A stretch of DNA of 64,000 nt from CBDCFL01 sp965216135 (lineage in GTDB: Bacteria > Pseudomonadota > Alphaproteobacteria > Rhodobacterales > Rhodobacteraceae): positions 1 to 64,000 of the forward strand of contig CBDCFL010000016.1 in NCBI GenBank assembly GCA_965216135.1, in the 5' to 3' direction. Made by a program: the position numbers and the translations under genes. Shown piece after piece: positions 16,866 to 25,581 of the stretch. Each line of letters begins with the position of its first letter. The first letter of the stretch is position 1. The notes under the pieces were generated by a model. The model did not search any database, was not told the origin of the DNA, and saw nothing but the letters and a program-made list of their open reading frames with translations.

Positions 16866-18027
16866 TACCAGCGGCATTTAACATTGACCGATATGGGCCC
16901 ATTTTCGCATTCCGATTGATGTGATGGTTTCGGGCTGTGCGATGAGCTTGTTCCAAGCTTCGCATCCAGCATCGACGATGGCATTGTAGTCTTCGAACAC
17001 GCGGTTGGAGAGCCAATTGGCGCGCAAGTACTGCCAGATATTTTCCACCGGGTTCAGTTCCGGAGCGCGCGATGGCAGCAGGATGATGGTGAGGTTCTTC
17101 GGGACTTTGAGTTTGCCGGTGGTGTGCCATCCGGCCCGATCCATCAGCACAACCGCATGGGCCTTTCGGGCGACGTGGCGGCTGATCTCGTCGAGATGCA
17201 TCTGCATGGCTTGCGCGTCCGCCCAAGGCAGCATGAGCGCCGCCCCCTTGCCGTGAGCCGGACAGATGGCGCCGAACAGATAGGCGTTGTGATAGCGCTG
17301 ATCGGCCGGCTGGCGGGGGCGCGTGCCCTTTCTCGCCCACAGGCGCGTCAGGCCATTCTTCTGGCCAAGGCGTGCTTCGTCCTGGAACCAGATCTCCACC
17401 GGCGTTCCCGCTGGCAGGTCAGCTATATGCACCTGGAGCGTGTCGGCGAAGTTTTTTTTAAACGCCTCGATGATCCGCTTATCCTGCCTGGGATGCTGCG
17501 GGCGGGCGCTGATATGGGCAAAGCCCAGTTCGCCAAGCAGTCTGGATATCCCGCGCTCGGAATAGATGACGCCAAAGCGCGCCTCGATCACCCGCTTCAG
17601 GTCGATCCGCCGCCAGCGGACAACCCCGTCCACCGCCGGATCGGGGCCGGTCTCGACAATCTCGCCAAGTTCTTTCATCTGGACATCGCTCAGGTAGCGC
17701 GTCCGGCCCGCGCCCTTGCGGTTGGTGAGGCCATCCGGTCCCTCTTCGTTGAACCGGTGAACCCAGTCCCGCAGGGTTTGGCGATCCATCCCACCGATCC
17801 TTGCGGCCTCTCCACGGCGCATGCCATCGTAGACCGCCGCAAGAGACAACAGACGGCGGCTCTGCCGGGCATCCTTGCAACGGCTGGCGAGTTTACGAAG
17901 GTGGCGGGCATCAAAGTCGCGACGAAGCGGAACACTGGCTGGCATGGCGATCCTCCTTTGCCAACCTTGAATCAGATCAAAACCGATTTGGGAATCCCCA
18001 CAGAGTCAGAAATTGATGCCGTTGGTA
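16866..18027 (-). mobile_element. IS630-family element, copy B
   Basis: 1162 bp, TA-bounded, with ends TACCAGCGGCAT and TACCAACGGCAT, in the opposite orientation to copy A. It is inserted immediately after the IS1595 transposase stop codon, so it left that frame complete. Confidence 0.9.
16878..17945 (-). CDS. IS630-family transposase
   Basis: 355 residues, the same as the copy at 2571 apart from one substitution noticed (Ala for Thr in YLFGAICPAHG). The catalytic triad is in EIWFQDEARLG, VVLMDRAGWH and APELNPVENIW. Intact. A few silent base differences between the copies show that they are not an assembly duplicate. Confidence 0.93.
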   Translation of the reverse strand: MPASVPLRRDFDARHLRKLASRCKDARQSRRLLSLAAVYDGMRRGEAARIGGMDRQTLRDWVHRFNEEGPDGLTNRKGAGRTRYLSDVQMKELGEIVETGPDPAVDGVVRWRRIDLKRVIEARFGVIYSERGISRLLGELGFAHISARPQHPRQDKRIIEAFKKNFADTLQVHIADLPAGTPVEIWFQDEARLGQKNGLTRLWARKGTRPRQPADQRYHNAYLFGAICPAHGKGAALMLPWADAQAMQMHLDEISRHVARKAHAVVLMDRAGWHTTGKLKVPKNLTIILLPSRAPELNPVENIWQYLRANWLSNRVFEDYNAIVDAGCEAWNKLIAQPETITSIGMRKWAHIGQC

Positions 18028-18214
18028 TTAGGGCTCCGCGCGGCGGAACAGCGCCTTGGCCAGCGTCTCGAAGGGGTCGCGCCGGAGCATGGTCCACCTT
18101 CGGATCGAGCTTGGGACGGTAGGTCGGTTCCGGCATTACTCCGAGAAGAAGATGGGCACGGTGGTTCTTCGTGGAAGATGCTGTCTACTTCGTTTGTCAT
18201 TCTCCACCTCTAGG
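18028..18214. other. IS1595 interior remnant
   Basis: Short open frames only. On the minus strand an ATG gives MPEPTYRPKLDPKVDHA, and a neighbouring frame gives PFETLAKALFRRAEP before the IS630. Together they resemble one small broken ORF, comparable in position and length to the basic 51-residue ORF of the other IS1595 (40639-40794). No confident call. Confidence 0.35.
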
Positions 18215-18643
18215 TCAATCATCGGTCGTACTCTCCTGCATTTCTTTCCATAGGCGTCGGGTGCCGCATATGTTCCGAACTCTGGCTTCGGCGCCAAGGC
18301 GGACCAGAAATCTGTGCCAATCCTCGACAACGGTCTCCCCTGTCATCGGGGGATGAGGAATCTTGAGCTCGTCCAAAGCCCTCGCAAGCTTGCGGACTTT
18401 TTCTTCATCGTACCCTGAGAGTGGCTGCGAACGGCTCTCTTGTCGCAATGTATCATAGACGATGTTCTGCCCCACAAGACCTCGAACAGTCGTCATTTCA
18501 TGAATCATGCTCCTCAAACGCCGAGAAGGGCGAAGGGGCTGTGCCAACGTCCAAGAGGAATAGAGAAACACCGCCCCGAACATGGCAGTTAGGGCCGCGT
18601 ACTCAGGCGGGCCGAGTGCCTCCAACACCTTCAAGCCCCCGCC
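18215..18643 (-). pseudogene. IS1595 passenger gene, 3' part (cut by IS21)
   Basis: The frame encodes GLKVLEALGPPEYAALTAMF then a hydrophobic segment (FGAVFLYSSWTLAQPL), a soluble part with YDEEKVRKLARALDELKIPH, and a tail RVRNICGTRRLWKEMQESTT. No family is recognised. The 5' part lies beyond IS21 at 21272-21383. Joining the two across the duplicated target leaves the frames one base apart in a G-rich run, so there is also an indel or the gene was already broken. Confidence 0.55.
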
Positions 18644-18808
18644 TGCGCATTCCGGGCACATCCGCCCGGTGATTCCGATTTAATCCGCCCACCCGTACCG
18701 ATCTGATCCGCCGGGGATTCCGGGGCATCCGCCCACCCCTTGATGCGCTGCTGCGAGGTGATCTGTAGCGGGCTACTTTGCCGTTCATTTTGAACGGAAG
18801 AGAGCCCA

Positions 18809-20338
18809 ATGAAGAGATTATCGATGCGGAAGATACGAGAGGCTTTGCGCCTGTCCTTTGAAGGTTTGTCGACGCGCGAGATGGCGCTGAGTTTGGCGAT
18901 TGGTCGCACAACCCTGCGTGAGTATTTAGGCCGCGCCCGTGATGCTGGTTTGAGCTGGCCGTTGCCCGATGCGCTGTCGGATGCCGATTTGGAACATGTG
19001 CTTTTCCCACGGCGTTCTGCGGACAGTTCTCAACCGATCCCTCAGCCGGATTGGACCTATGTGCACGCCGAGCTACGGCGCAAAGGGGTGACGCTTTCGC
19101 TGTTGTGGCAGGAGTATCGAGAGGTTCACACAGACGGCTATGGCTACAGCCGGTATTGCGAGCTCTATACTCGTTGGGAGGGCAAACTCTCGCCAGTGAT
19201 GCGGCAGCGACACCCTGCTGGTGAACGCCTGTTTGTTGATTATGCGGGCCACACCATAGATGTTGCCTGCCCTAAGACGGGCGAGATACGCACGGCCCAA
19301 ATCTTTGTCGCGGCACTTGGCGCATCGAACTACACCTATGTTGAAGCCACTTGGACACAGAGCCTTCCCGATTGGATATCCAGTCACGTTCGAGCATTTG
19401 CGTTCTTGGGTGGCGTACCTGCGCAAGTTGTGCCGGATAATCTCAAAGCCGCCGTCATCAAAGCCTGTTTTTATGACCCGGCGATCAACCGCACTTACGG
19501 GGATATGGCGGCGCATTACGATACTGCAATTGTGCCCGCACGGCCCCGCAAACCCAAGGATAAAGCAAAGGTCGAAGGTGCTGTTCTGCTGGCCGAACGT
19601 TGGATTTTAGCACGCCTGCGCAATCAGACATTCTTCAGTCTCGATGAGCTAAACGCGGCGATCCGACCCTTGCGCGACCAACTGAACAACAAGGTCACCC
19701 GGCACCTGGGTGCCAGCCGCAGGGCCTTGTTTGAAACGCTGGACAAACCTGCACTGAAGTCGCTGCCCCATGAACCCTACGTCTATGCGGAATGGAAGAA
19801 GTGCCGCGCCGGTCTCGATTACCATGTCGATATAGGACACCACTATTACTCAGTGCCCCATCAGCTTATGCGCCAAGAGCTTTGGGCCCGGGTCACACCG
19901 CGCACGGTCGAAGTTTATCATAAAGGTCAGCGTGTTGCGGCGCATCAACGGACGTCGGGCAACCGGCAACATTCCACCATCCGTGATCACATGCCAGCAA
20001 ACCACCGCTTCCGTACCGACTGGACACCAGAACGCATCCGCACACAGGCGGCCCGGGTCGGGCCCAACGTCGAGACCTTTGTCGAGATGGTCATGCGCAA
20101 GCGGCGACATCCAGAGCAAGGATATCGAACTTGCATGGGCGTCTTGCGGCTTGCCAAAACATTCGGACCCGAGCGCCTCGATGCGGCCTGCGAGCGTGCA
20201 CTTCACATCAACAGCTATACCTACCAATCCCTGCATTCCATTTTGAAGAATGGATTGGATCGCCAACGCCGCAAACCCACCACGGACGGCCCCGCGATCA
20301 CACACCCCAACATCCGTGGTGCCGGATACTTCCATTGA
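18809..20338 (+). CDS. istA: IS21-family transposase IstA
   Basis: 509 residues. The N-terminal helix-turn-helix (EGLSTREMALSLAIGRTTL) is followed by an RNase-H-type catalytic core: GERLFVDYAGHTID (first Asp), GVPAQVVPDNLKAAV (second Asp) and KPKDKAKVEGAVLLAERWIL (the Glu). The C-terminal beta-barrel region includes HHYYSVPHQL. Intact, and followed 14 bp later by istB. Confidence 0.95.
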   Translation: MKRLSMRKIREALRLSFEGLSTREMALSLAIGRTTLREYLGRARDAGLSWPLPDALSDADLEHVLFPRRSADSSQPIPQPDWTYVHAELRRKGVTLSLLWQEYREVHTDGYGYSRYCELYTRWEGKLSPVMRQRHPAGERLFVDYAGHTIDVACPKTGEIRTAQIFVAALGASNYTYVEATWTQSLPDWISSHVRAFAFLGGVPAQVVPDNLKAAVIKACFYDPAINRTYGDMAAHYDTAIVPARPRKPKDKAKVEGAVLLAERWILARLRNQTFFSLDELNAAIRPLRDQLNNKVTRHLGASRRALFETLDKPALKSLPHEPYVYAEWKKCRAGLDYHVDIGHHYYSVPHQLMRQELWARVTPRTVEVYHKGQRVAAHQRTSGNRQHSTIRDHMPANHRFRTDWTPERIRTQAARVGPNVETFVEMVMRKRRHPEQGYRTCMGVLRLAKTFGPERLDAACERALHINSYTYQSLHSILKNGLDRQRRKPTTDGPAITHPNIRGAGYFH

Positions 20339-20352
20339 AGAAAGGACAGAAA

Positions 20353-21165
20353 ATGTTGACACACCCAACCCTTGATATCCTCCGAGCACTGAAGCTCGAT
20401 GGCATGGCCGAGGCCTTCACAGAACTGCAAACACAGGACGGTTCCGCCGATCTGACACACGCCGAATGGCTCGGCCTGCTAATTGATCGCGAAGCCATCA
20501 GTCGAGAGACAAAACGGTTTGAGAGCCGCATGCGCACAGCACGATTGCGCCATAGTCGAGAGACAAAACGGTTTGAGAGCCGCATGCGCACAGCACGATT
20601 GCGCCATATCGGGGCCGCGCCCGAGGATGTGGATTACAAAACGCGAAGAGGGCTGGATAAGGCGTTGTTCCAAAGCCTGCTCAGCGGCAAATGGATCAAA
20701 GACAAGCGCAACTTGATGATCACTGGCCCCTGCGGTGTCGGCAAAACCTGGCTGGCCTGCGCGTTGGCCCAAGCGGCGTGCCGCGACGGCGTGACCGTCC
20801 TCTATAAACGCACCACGCGATTGTTTGACGAGTTGGAGTTGGCCCACGGTGACGGACGCTTTCCGCGTGTCTTCAAGGCACTGACCAAAACCCAGCTACT
20901 GATCTTGGATGACTGGGGGCCGGACCGTCTGAACGCTAGCCAAAGGCGCGACTTGATGGAGATCGTCGAAGACAGATACGGCAACGGTTCCATCCTAATC
21001 ACAAGTCAACTCCCGCTTAATACTTGGCACGAAATTATTGGTGAACCCACCTTCGCAGATGCCATCCTAGACCGGCTGGTGCACAACGCCTACCGGCTCG
21101 AACTCGACGGACAATCCTTCCGAAAGAAAGACCCTCAACTACGTGACGAAACGCCAGAAAACTGA
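20353..21165 (+). CDS. istB: IS21-family ATPase helper IstB with internal 18-residue duplication
   Basis: 270 residues, AAA+ ATPase related to DnaC, which directs IstA to the target. Walker A is TGPCGVGKTWLA and Walker B is LLILDDWG. SRETKRFESRMRTARLRH occurs twice in a row (about residues 50-85), so the protein is 18 residues longer than usual. ATG 20353 follows AAAGGACAG. Upstream in-frame codons overlap istA and are not needed. The enlargement precedes the ATPase core; whether the protein still works is open. Confidence 0.93.
   Translation: MLTHPTLDILRALKLDGMAEAFTELQTQDGSADLTHAEWLGLLIDREAISRETKRFESRMRTARLRHSRETKRFESRMRTARLRHIGAAPEDVDYKTRRGLDKALFQSLLSGKWIKDKRNLMITGPCGVGKTWLACALAQAACRDGVTVLYKRTTRLFDELELAHGDGRFPRVFKALTKTQLLILDDWGPDRLNASQRRDLMEIVEDRYGNGSILITSQLPLNTWHEIIGEPTFADAILDRLVHNAYRLELDGQSFRKKDPQLRDETPEN
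20500..20607 (+). repeat. Perfect 54-bp tandem duplication inside istB
   Basis: Units 20500-20553 and 20554-20607 are identical and in frame. They encode the 18-residue block described under istB. Identity of the two units implies a recent event. Confidence 0.92.
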
Positions 21166-21271
21166 TATCAAAAACCAAGGCCTCACGGCAACGCGTCAAA
21201 GCTGGGCGGATACCCCGGTACAAATGGGCGGATGTTGTCGGAATAGGTGGGCGGATATCCCGGAATATGCA

Positions 21272-21383
21272 CCCGCCCCAGCACCAAGATAGGAGGGTCC
21301 AAACCTCCCCACCAAGAGAGGCCAGCTACGCCAGCCACGGCCCACGCGGCGAATCGTCGTCCAATCCATCCGCCCATCATGCG
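21272..21383 (-). pseudogene. IS1595 passenger gene, 5' part
   Basis: Begins MMGGWIGRRFAAWAVAGVAG then LSWWGGLDPPILVLG, an N-terminal hydrophobic segment suggesting membrane location. It is cut by IS21 at 21271. The remainder is at 18215-18643. A TTGACA inside the right terminal repeat of IS1595 could drive it. Confidence 0.5.
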
Positions 21384-21421
21384 ACTGGCACCCCAGATGT
21401 CAACCCTTCTTTGTAATCCCC

Positions 21422-21617
21422 CTTTGATCGACGGAATTGCCCAGCATTCGACGTGCCCACACGCCTTGCGCAAACCCAAAAAGAGGCAGACCCAGATAAA
21501 AGGCGCGCCAACCAGTTCGAAATGCCAAAGCGGTTGAAACACGATGGCATAGGCAATCGCAGATATTGCGGCAAATAACGCGACGCGCCTCAGCAAATAT
21601 TGCGTGTCCGCGGTCAC
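21422..21617 (-). pseudogene. Small membrane protein gene, 3' end cut by IS1595
   Basis: Encodes MTADTQYLLRRVALFAAISA then hydrophobic IAYAIVFQPLWHFELVGAPF and WVCLFLGLRKACGHVECWAI, two probable membrane helices. Before IS1595 inserted, this frame would have run about 14 codons further. In an overlapping frame, ATG 21445-21447 would have started the gene now left at 13729-14463. The start overlaps the cupin pseudogene stop by 4 bp. No function is assigned. Confidence 0.5.
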
Positions 21618-22098
21618 GCCCTTAGCCTTTTATCGTCCGGATGTTCCGGCATCGGTCCTATCGGCACGATGTCATATTTGGCGTTCCGCGCCGTCATTTT
21701 GTCGGGATCCTCGAAATCCGCCGGATTCATCGTTGCCATTTCGGCCAGGAAAGCATCGAAGCCCGAGGGCTGCATGATCATCAGCATCTTAGCAGGCGCG
21801 GCATTGGCAACCCGGCAGGCATGCGGGACGCCCGCCGGCACATGGATCGTGGTGCCCGGCACGGCGCGCACCCAATCGCATCCAGATAGAAATCCAGCCC
21901 ACCTTCAGGGACATAGAAGGTTTCAGCATGCTGGTCGTGTCGATGCAGGCCGAGCGCGAACGTGGCCTTGAGATTGTCTTCGATCAAAGTATAGGCACCG
22001 TCTGTATCGGCCGCCGAAACTTTGACGAATGAATGGTCGTTGGACCAATCGTAGTTTGGCCCTTCGCCTGGCAACTGAACGCGGTATGATTTGGTCAT
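21614..22098 (-). pseudogene. Cupin-domain protein, frameshifted
   Basis: The first part reads MTKSYRVQLPGEGPNYDWSN with the cupin motif LGLHRHDQHAETFYVPEGGL. Then, after FYLD, the frame breaks. The neighbouring frame continues VRAVPGTTIHVPAGVPHACR ... DPDKMTARNAKYDIVPIGPM. Restoring one G at about 21879 (GAT-GGC-GAT-TGG) gives FYLDGDWVRAVPGTT, an ordinary cupin strand. It lies 16 bp downstream of the demethylase in the same operon. Metal ligands H, H, E and the second H (VPHAC) are all present, so the ancestral protein was a normal single-domain cupin. Confidence 0.85.
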
Positions 22099-22114
22099 GT
22101 AATGCTCCCTCGTG

Positions 22115-24559
22115 TCAGGCCCTCAGCCTTTCGTTATCCGGATCCCAGATTGGCCGGTCCGGTTGCACAACCGCGCGGCAGCGCGTCCCGTAAATCTCGA
22201 CCTCCAATTCGGTGCCCGGCTCGCTAAAGTCAACCCGCACCATCGCCAGCGCGATCGAGGCATTGATGCGATAGCCCCAGCCGCCGGAGGTGGTTTGCCC
22301 GACCGCTTCATCGCCATGCCAGACATTCGACAAATACGGCGCATCCGCCGCACCCGCATCGACGATCAGCGTCACGAACCGTTGTTTCACCCCGCGCTGT
22401 GTTTCGGCCAATAGCGCGGCTTTGCCGGGAAAGTCCTGGTCCTTGTCGAAGCGGATGAAGCGGTCAAGCCCGCCTTCCAACAGGCTGTAATCAGTTGATA
22501 AATCGCCCTTCCAGGTCCGGTAGCCTTTCTCAAGGCGCAGCGAATTCAGCGCATACATGCCAAAGGGTTTGGCACCGGCTTCGATCAGGGCCTCATAGAT
22601 CGCGGCCTGATATTCGTTGGCGCAATGCACTTCCCAGCCCAGCTCACCGGCATAAGAAACCCGCGCCATTAGCGCCGGACGGCCACGCACATTGGCGCGC
22701 TGCAGGGAAAGCCAGGGCAGGGTCAGGTCGGCATCGGAAATCTGGGCGAAGAGGTCGCGTGATTTCGGGCCGGTCACGATCATGGTGGCGAATTCGTTGG
22801 TGTGATCGGTCAGTTCGAGGTTGTCGGGCAGGGCGGTCTTCAAAATTTCATAATCATGCCATTGCGCCGCGCCCGCGGTGATCAGGGTGAAATGATCGCC
22901 GGCATGGCGCATTACTGACATTTCGGTGAGGATGCGGCCGCGGGTGTCGGCGAAATAGGCGAGGTTCATGCGGCCCACCTTGGGCAGACCGCCGGTGATC
23001 AGGCGCTTGAGCCACTCGGCCGAACCCTCGCCCCACAGGTTGAACCGCGAGAACCCCGGCAGATCGAGCACGCCGACGTTGTCACGTACCGCTTCGCATT
23101 CTTCGCGGATGCGCGGCTCCCACGGTCCGGCGCGGTCCCAGGTCTGGGTCGCTTCTTCGGACGTGTCATCACCGGCTTTCGCGAACCAATTGGCCCGCTC
23201 CCAGCCGTTGTAGGCACCCATCTGGCCGCCCATTTCTTTCACATTGCCGTGGACCTGGCTCAGTTTCTTGTCACGCCCTTCCGGCCATTCGTGCCAGGGG
23301 AAATGCATCGCATATTCGTGGCCATAGACTTCCTGGCCCTTGGCGACGCAGTAGGCGTGATCGGTGTAATCGGTGTAGCGGCGCGGATCGCAAGACCACA
23401 TGTCCCATTCGGTCGCGCCCTCGGTCACCCATTCGGCCAGCACTTTGCCCGCGCCGCCGCCCTGGGCGATGCCGAAGGTGAAAACGCAGGCCTCGAACGC
23501 ATTGGGCACCCCTGGCATCGGGCCGATCAGCGGGTTGCCGTCGGGGGCATAAGGGATCGGGCCGTTGATGACCTTAGAGACCCCGGCCTCGGCCAGCAGA
23601 GGCACGCGGGCCATCGCGTCTTCGATGTAGTGCTCCAGCCGGTCGAGATCGTCGGGGTAGAGCTGAAAGCTGAAATCCTCGGGCATCGGATCATCCGGCG
23701 TCGCCCAGTGGGCGCGGCAGGGGCGCTCGTATGGTCCAAGGTTGAAGCCGTTCTTTTCCTGGCGCAGGTAATAGGACACGTCCACATCGCGCAGAAGCGG
23801 CAGTTTGTGGCCGGTCTCTGTCGAATAGGCCCGGACTTTGTCGTGTTCCTCAAAGAGGATATATTGATGGCTCTGCACCATCATCGGCACAGTGCGCCCG
23901 CCATAGGGTTTGAACCATTCGCCGACGCGCTGGGCGCAATAGCCCGCCGCATTGACCACAAACTCACAGCGGATGTTGCCCTTGGCGGTATGGATAATCC
24001 ACTCGCCACCTTCGCGGGAAACACCGGTGGCGGGGGTATGGCGCAATATCCGCGCGCCCATGTCGCGCGCACCTTTGGCCAGCGCCTGGGTCAGCTGCGC
24101 GGGGTCAATATCACCGTCCGCCGGGTCATAAAGCGCACCGGCCAGATCATGGGTTTCGAGGAAGGGGTATTTCTGAGTGATCTCATTGGGACTGAGAATC
24201 TCCAGATCCATCCCCTGATAAAGGCCCATGCCACGGGCGCGCTGAAATTCCTGCATCCTCTGCCGTGAATGCGCCAGCCGGATCGAGCCGGTGACATGGT
24301 AATTCATCGGATAATCAACGGCCTCGCCCAGGCCGCGATAGAGCTCGGTCGAATAGCGCTGCATGTTCATGATCGACCACGAGGTCGAGAAGGTCGGCAC
24401 GTTGCCCGCTGCGTGCCAAGTGCTGCCTGCCGTCAATTCATTCTTTTCCAGCAAGACGCAATCGGTCCACCCGGCTTTGGCGAGGTGGTAAAGCGACGAG
24501 GTGCCGACCGCGCCGCCGCCGATGATGACCACGCGGGCCGTTGTCGGAAAATCAGCCAT
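22115..24559 (-). CDS. FAD-dependent demethylase, dimethylglycine dehydrogenase type (second paralogue)
   Basis: 814 residues. The FAD domain begins ARVVIIGGGAVGTSSLYHLA; AGSTWHAAGNVPTF has the His expected to bind FAD covalently. The linker contains ERANWF. The C-terminal GcvT/THF domain shows ELGWEVHCANEYQAAI and GKAALLAETQRGVKQR. It has the same architecture as the protein at 10160-12604 but is only distantly similar, so the substrates probably differ. Members take N-methylglycine-type substrates and release or transfer a C1 unit. It is part of the XRE-cupin / GFA / LysE / GFA operon; the formaldehyde it may generate gives a rationale for the GFA neighbours. Confidence 0.9.
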   Translation of the reverse strand: MADFPTTARVVIIGGGAVGTSSLYHLAKAGWTDCVLLEKNELTAGSTWHAAGNVPTFSTSWSIMNMQRYSTELYRGLGEAVDYPMNYHVTGSIRLAHSRQRMQEFQRARGMGLYQGMDLEILSPNEITQKYPFLETHDLAGALYDPADGDIDPAQLTQALAKGARDMGARILRHTPATGVSREGGEWIIHTAKGNIRCEFVVNAAGYCAQRVGEWFKPYGGRTVPMMVQSHQYILFEEHDKVRAYSTETGHKLPLLRDVDVSYYLRQEKNGFNLGPYERPCRAHWATPDDPMPEDFSFQLYPDDLDRLEHYIEDAMARVPLLAEAGVSKVINGPIPYAPDGNPLIGPMPGVPNAFEACVFTFGIAQGGGAGKVLAEWVTEGATEWDMWSCDPRRYTDYTDHAYCVAKGQEVYGHEYAMHFPWHEWPEGRDKKLSQVHGNVKEMGGQMGAYNGWERANWFAKAGDDTSEEATQTWDRAGPWEPRIREECEAVRDNVGVLDLPGFSRFNLWGEGSAEWLKRLITGGLPKVGRMNLAYFADTRGRILTEMSVMRHAGDHFTLITAGAAQWHDYEILKTALPDNLELTDHTNEFATMIVTGPKSRDLFAQISDADLTLPWLSLQRANVRGRPALMARVSYAGELGWEVHCANEYQAAIYEALIEAGAKPFGMYALNSLRLEKGYRTWKGDLSTDYSLLEGGLDRFIRFDKDQDFPGKAALLAETQRGVKQRFVTLIVDAGAADAPYLSNVWHGDEAVGQTTSGGWGYRINASIALAMVRVDFSEPGTELEVEIYGTRCRAVVQPDRPIWDPDNERLRA

Positions 24560-24568
24560 TATCCCTCC

Positions 24569-24961
24569 CTAATCCGGCACTTGCGGCAAACCGTCCGCGA
24601 TGTCGTAATAATCACCTTTGTCGGCGACAAATATATGCTTGCCGCCGGTCAGCCCGGTCGGGGTGTCGAGCGAGCCCGCCGCAATGCCGATATGGCCGGC
24701 ATCGTTGAGCTGATAAAACAGGCTCGCGCCGCAATGCCGGCAAAACCCGCGCTTGGCCCAGTCTGATGAGCGAAACCATGTCAGCCCCTCGTCCTGGGTC
24801 AGCCGAAAATCCGCCAAGTTCGCGCGCGTGGCCGCCCAGTGATGACCGCTGACCCGCCGGCACTGGCTGCAATGGCAGAAATTGACCGTTGCCCGTGCGC
24901 CAGTCGCCTCAAACCGCACCGCGCCGCAGAGGCATCCGCCTTTGATCGCAACCCCGCTCAT
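24569..24961 (-). CDS. GFA-family zinc protein (glutathione-dependent formaldehyde-activating type), first
   Basis: 130 residues. The family's zinc ligands are in GGCLCGAVRFEA, FCHCSQCRR and FCRHCGASLFY, and GSLDTPTGL is also typical. Proteins of this fold bind glutathione-formaldehyde adducts in some studies, but enzymatic activity is debated. It overlaps the lysE-type gene stop by 4 bp, so it is translationally coupled, and is followed 9 bp later by the demethylase. It is similar to the second GFA protein at 25581, suggesting an old duplication around lysE. Confidence 0.88.
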   Translation of the reverse strand: MSGVAIKGGCLCGAVRFEATGARATVNFCHCSQCRRVSGHHWAATRANLADFRLTQDEGLTWFRSSDWAKRGFCRHCGASLFYQLNDAGHIGIAAGSLDTPTGLTGGKHIFVADKGDYYDIADGLPQVPD

Positions 24962-25581
24962 TGGATCGCAAGTCTTGCCGCCAGCCCGCCGAACAGGATC
25001 GCGCTGATCCTGTTAAGAATGCGGGATTTGGCGCGCAGGCCTGCCGCCAGCCAGCCCGAAAATGCCCCAAGCGCCAGCGTAAAGATCAACGCCATAATCA
25101 GGAAGATGGCCCCCAGGATCAGAATTTGCGCCCAGACCGGGCCGATCCTTGGATCAGCGAATTGCGGGATGAAGGCAAAGATAAACAGCGCTGTCTTGGG
25201 GTTCAGCACATTGGTCACAAAGGCGCGCCGCACGGTGGCCAGCACGCCCCTGCCGCCGCCGCCTTGGCCAAGTTCCGAACGATCGCGCCAGGCTTTGATG
25301 GCAAGCCAGGCCAGATAGGCCGCGCCGCTGAGCCGGATCGCATCATAAGCCGCCGGATACGCCAAAAACAGCGCCGAAATTCCGGCCGTGGCGGTCAGAA
25401 CGTGAATGATGACACCCAAATTCACCCCGAGCGCTGCGGCCATGCCCAGCCGGGGCCCGCCGGAAATGCCGCTGGCGGTGATAAAGACGAAATCCACCCC
25501 CGGTGTGATGATCAGCACTGCGCAGGCGGCCATGAAGGCGGCGATCACAGCGGCATCGAAACTGGCCAGAATATCAAACAT
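24958..25581 (-). CDS. LysE/RhtB-family amino-acid exporter
   Basis: 207 residues with six hydrophobic segments. LIITPGVDFVFITASGISGG near residue 25 is the family's conserved N-terminal motif; NVLNPKTALFIFAFIPQF in the middle is also diagnostic. It exports amino acids or derivatives through the inner membrane. In this operon it may remove glycine, sarcosine or another product that accumulates during demethylation; this is inferred from context only. It overlaps the upstream GFA gene by 1 bp and the downstream one by 4 bp. Confidence 0.88.
   Translation of the reverse strand: MFDILASFDAAVIAAFMAACAVLIITPGVDFVFITASGISGGPRLGMAAALGVNLGVIIHVLTATAGISALFLAYPAAYDAIRLSGAAYLAWLAIKAWRDRSELGQGGGGRGVLATVRRAFVTNVLNPKTALFIFAFIPQFADPRIGPVWAQILILGAIFLIMALIFTLALGAFSGWLAAGLRAKSRILNRISAILFGGLAARLAIQ

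Larger units (their letters stand above)
18644..21271 (+). mobile_element. IS21-family element
   Basis: About 2.6 kb with istA and istB. The ends begin TGCGCATTCCGGG and, reversed, TGCATATTCCGGG, and each end carries several ATCCGCCC-containing subrepeats, as is usual for IS21. CCCGCC (6 bp) flanks both sides (18638-18643 and 21272-21277). It is inserted into the IS1595 passenger gene. Confidence 0.9.
14485..21421. mobile_element. IS1595-family element A with three nested insertions
   Basis: Terminal inverted repeats begin GGGGATTACAAAGAAGGG at 14485 and, reversed, at 21421. The 8-bp target CTTTGATC is duplicated on both sides (14477-14484 and 21422-21429). The 6.9-kb span holds an IS256 (15360-16685), an IS630 (16866-18027) and an IS21 (18644-21271). 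Without them it would be about 1.8 kb: a transposase plus one convergent passenger gene. It interrupts the membrane gene at 13729-14463. Confidence 0.92.

Noticed and set aside
15360..18027. IS256 and IS630 B as a composite transposon
   Set aside because: Each element has its own target duplication and they belong to different families, so they are independent insertions.
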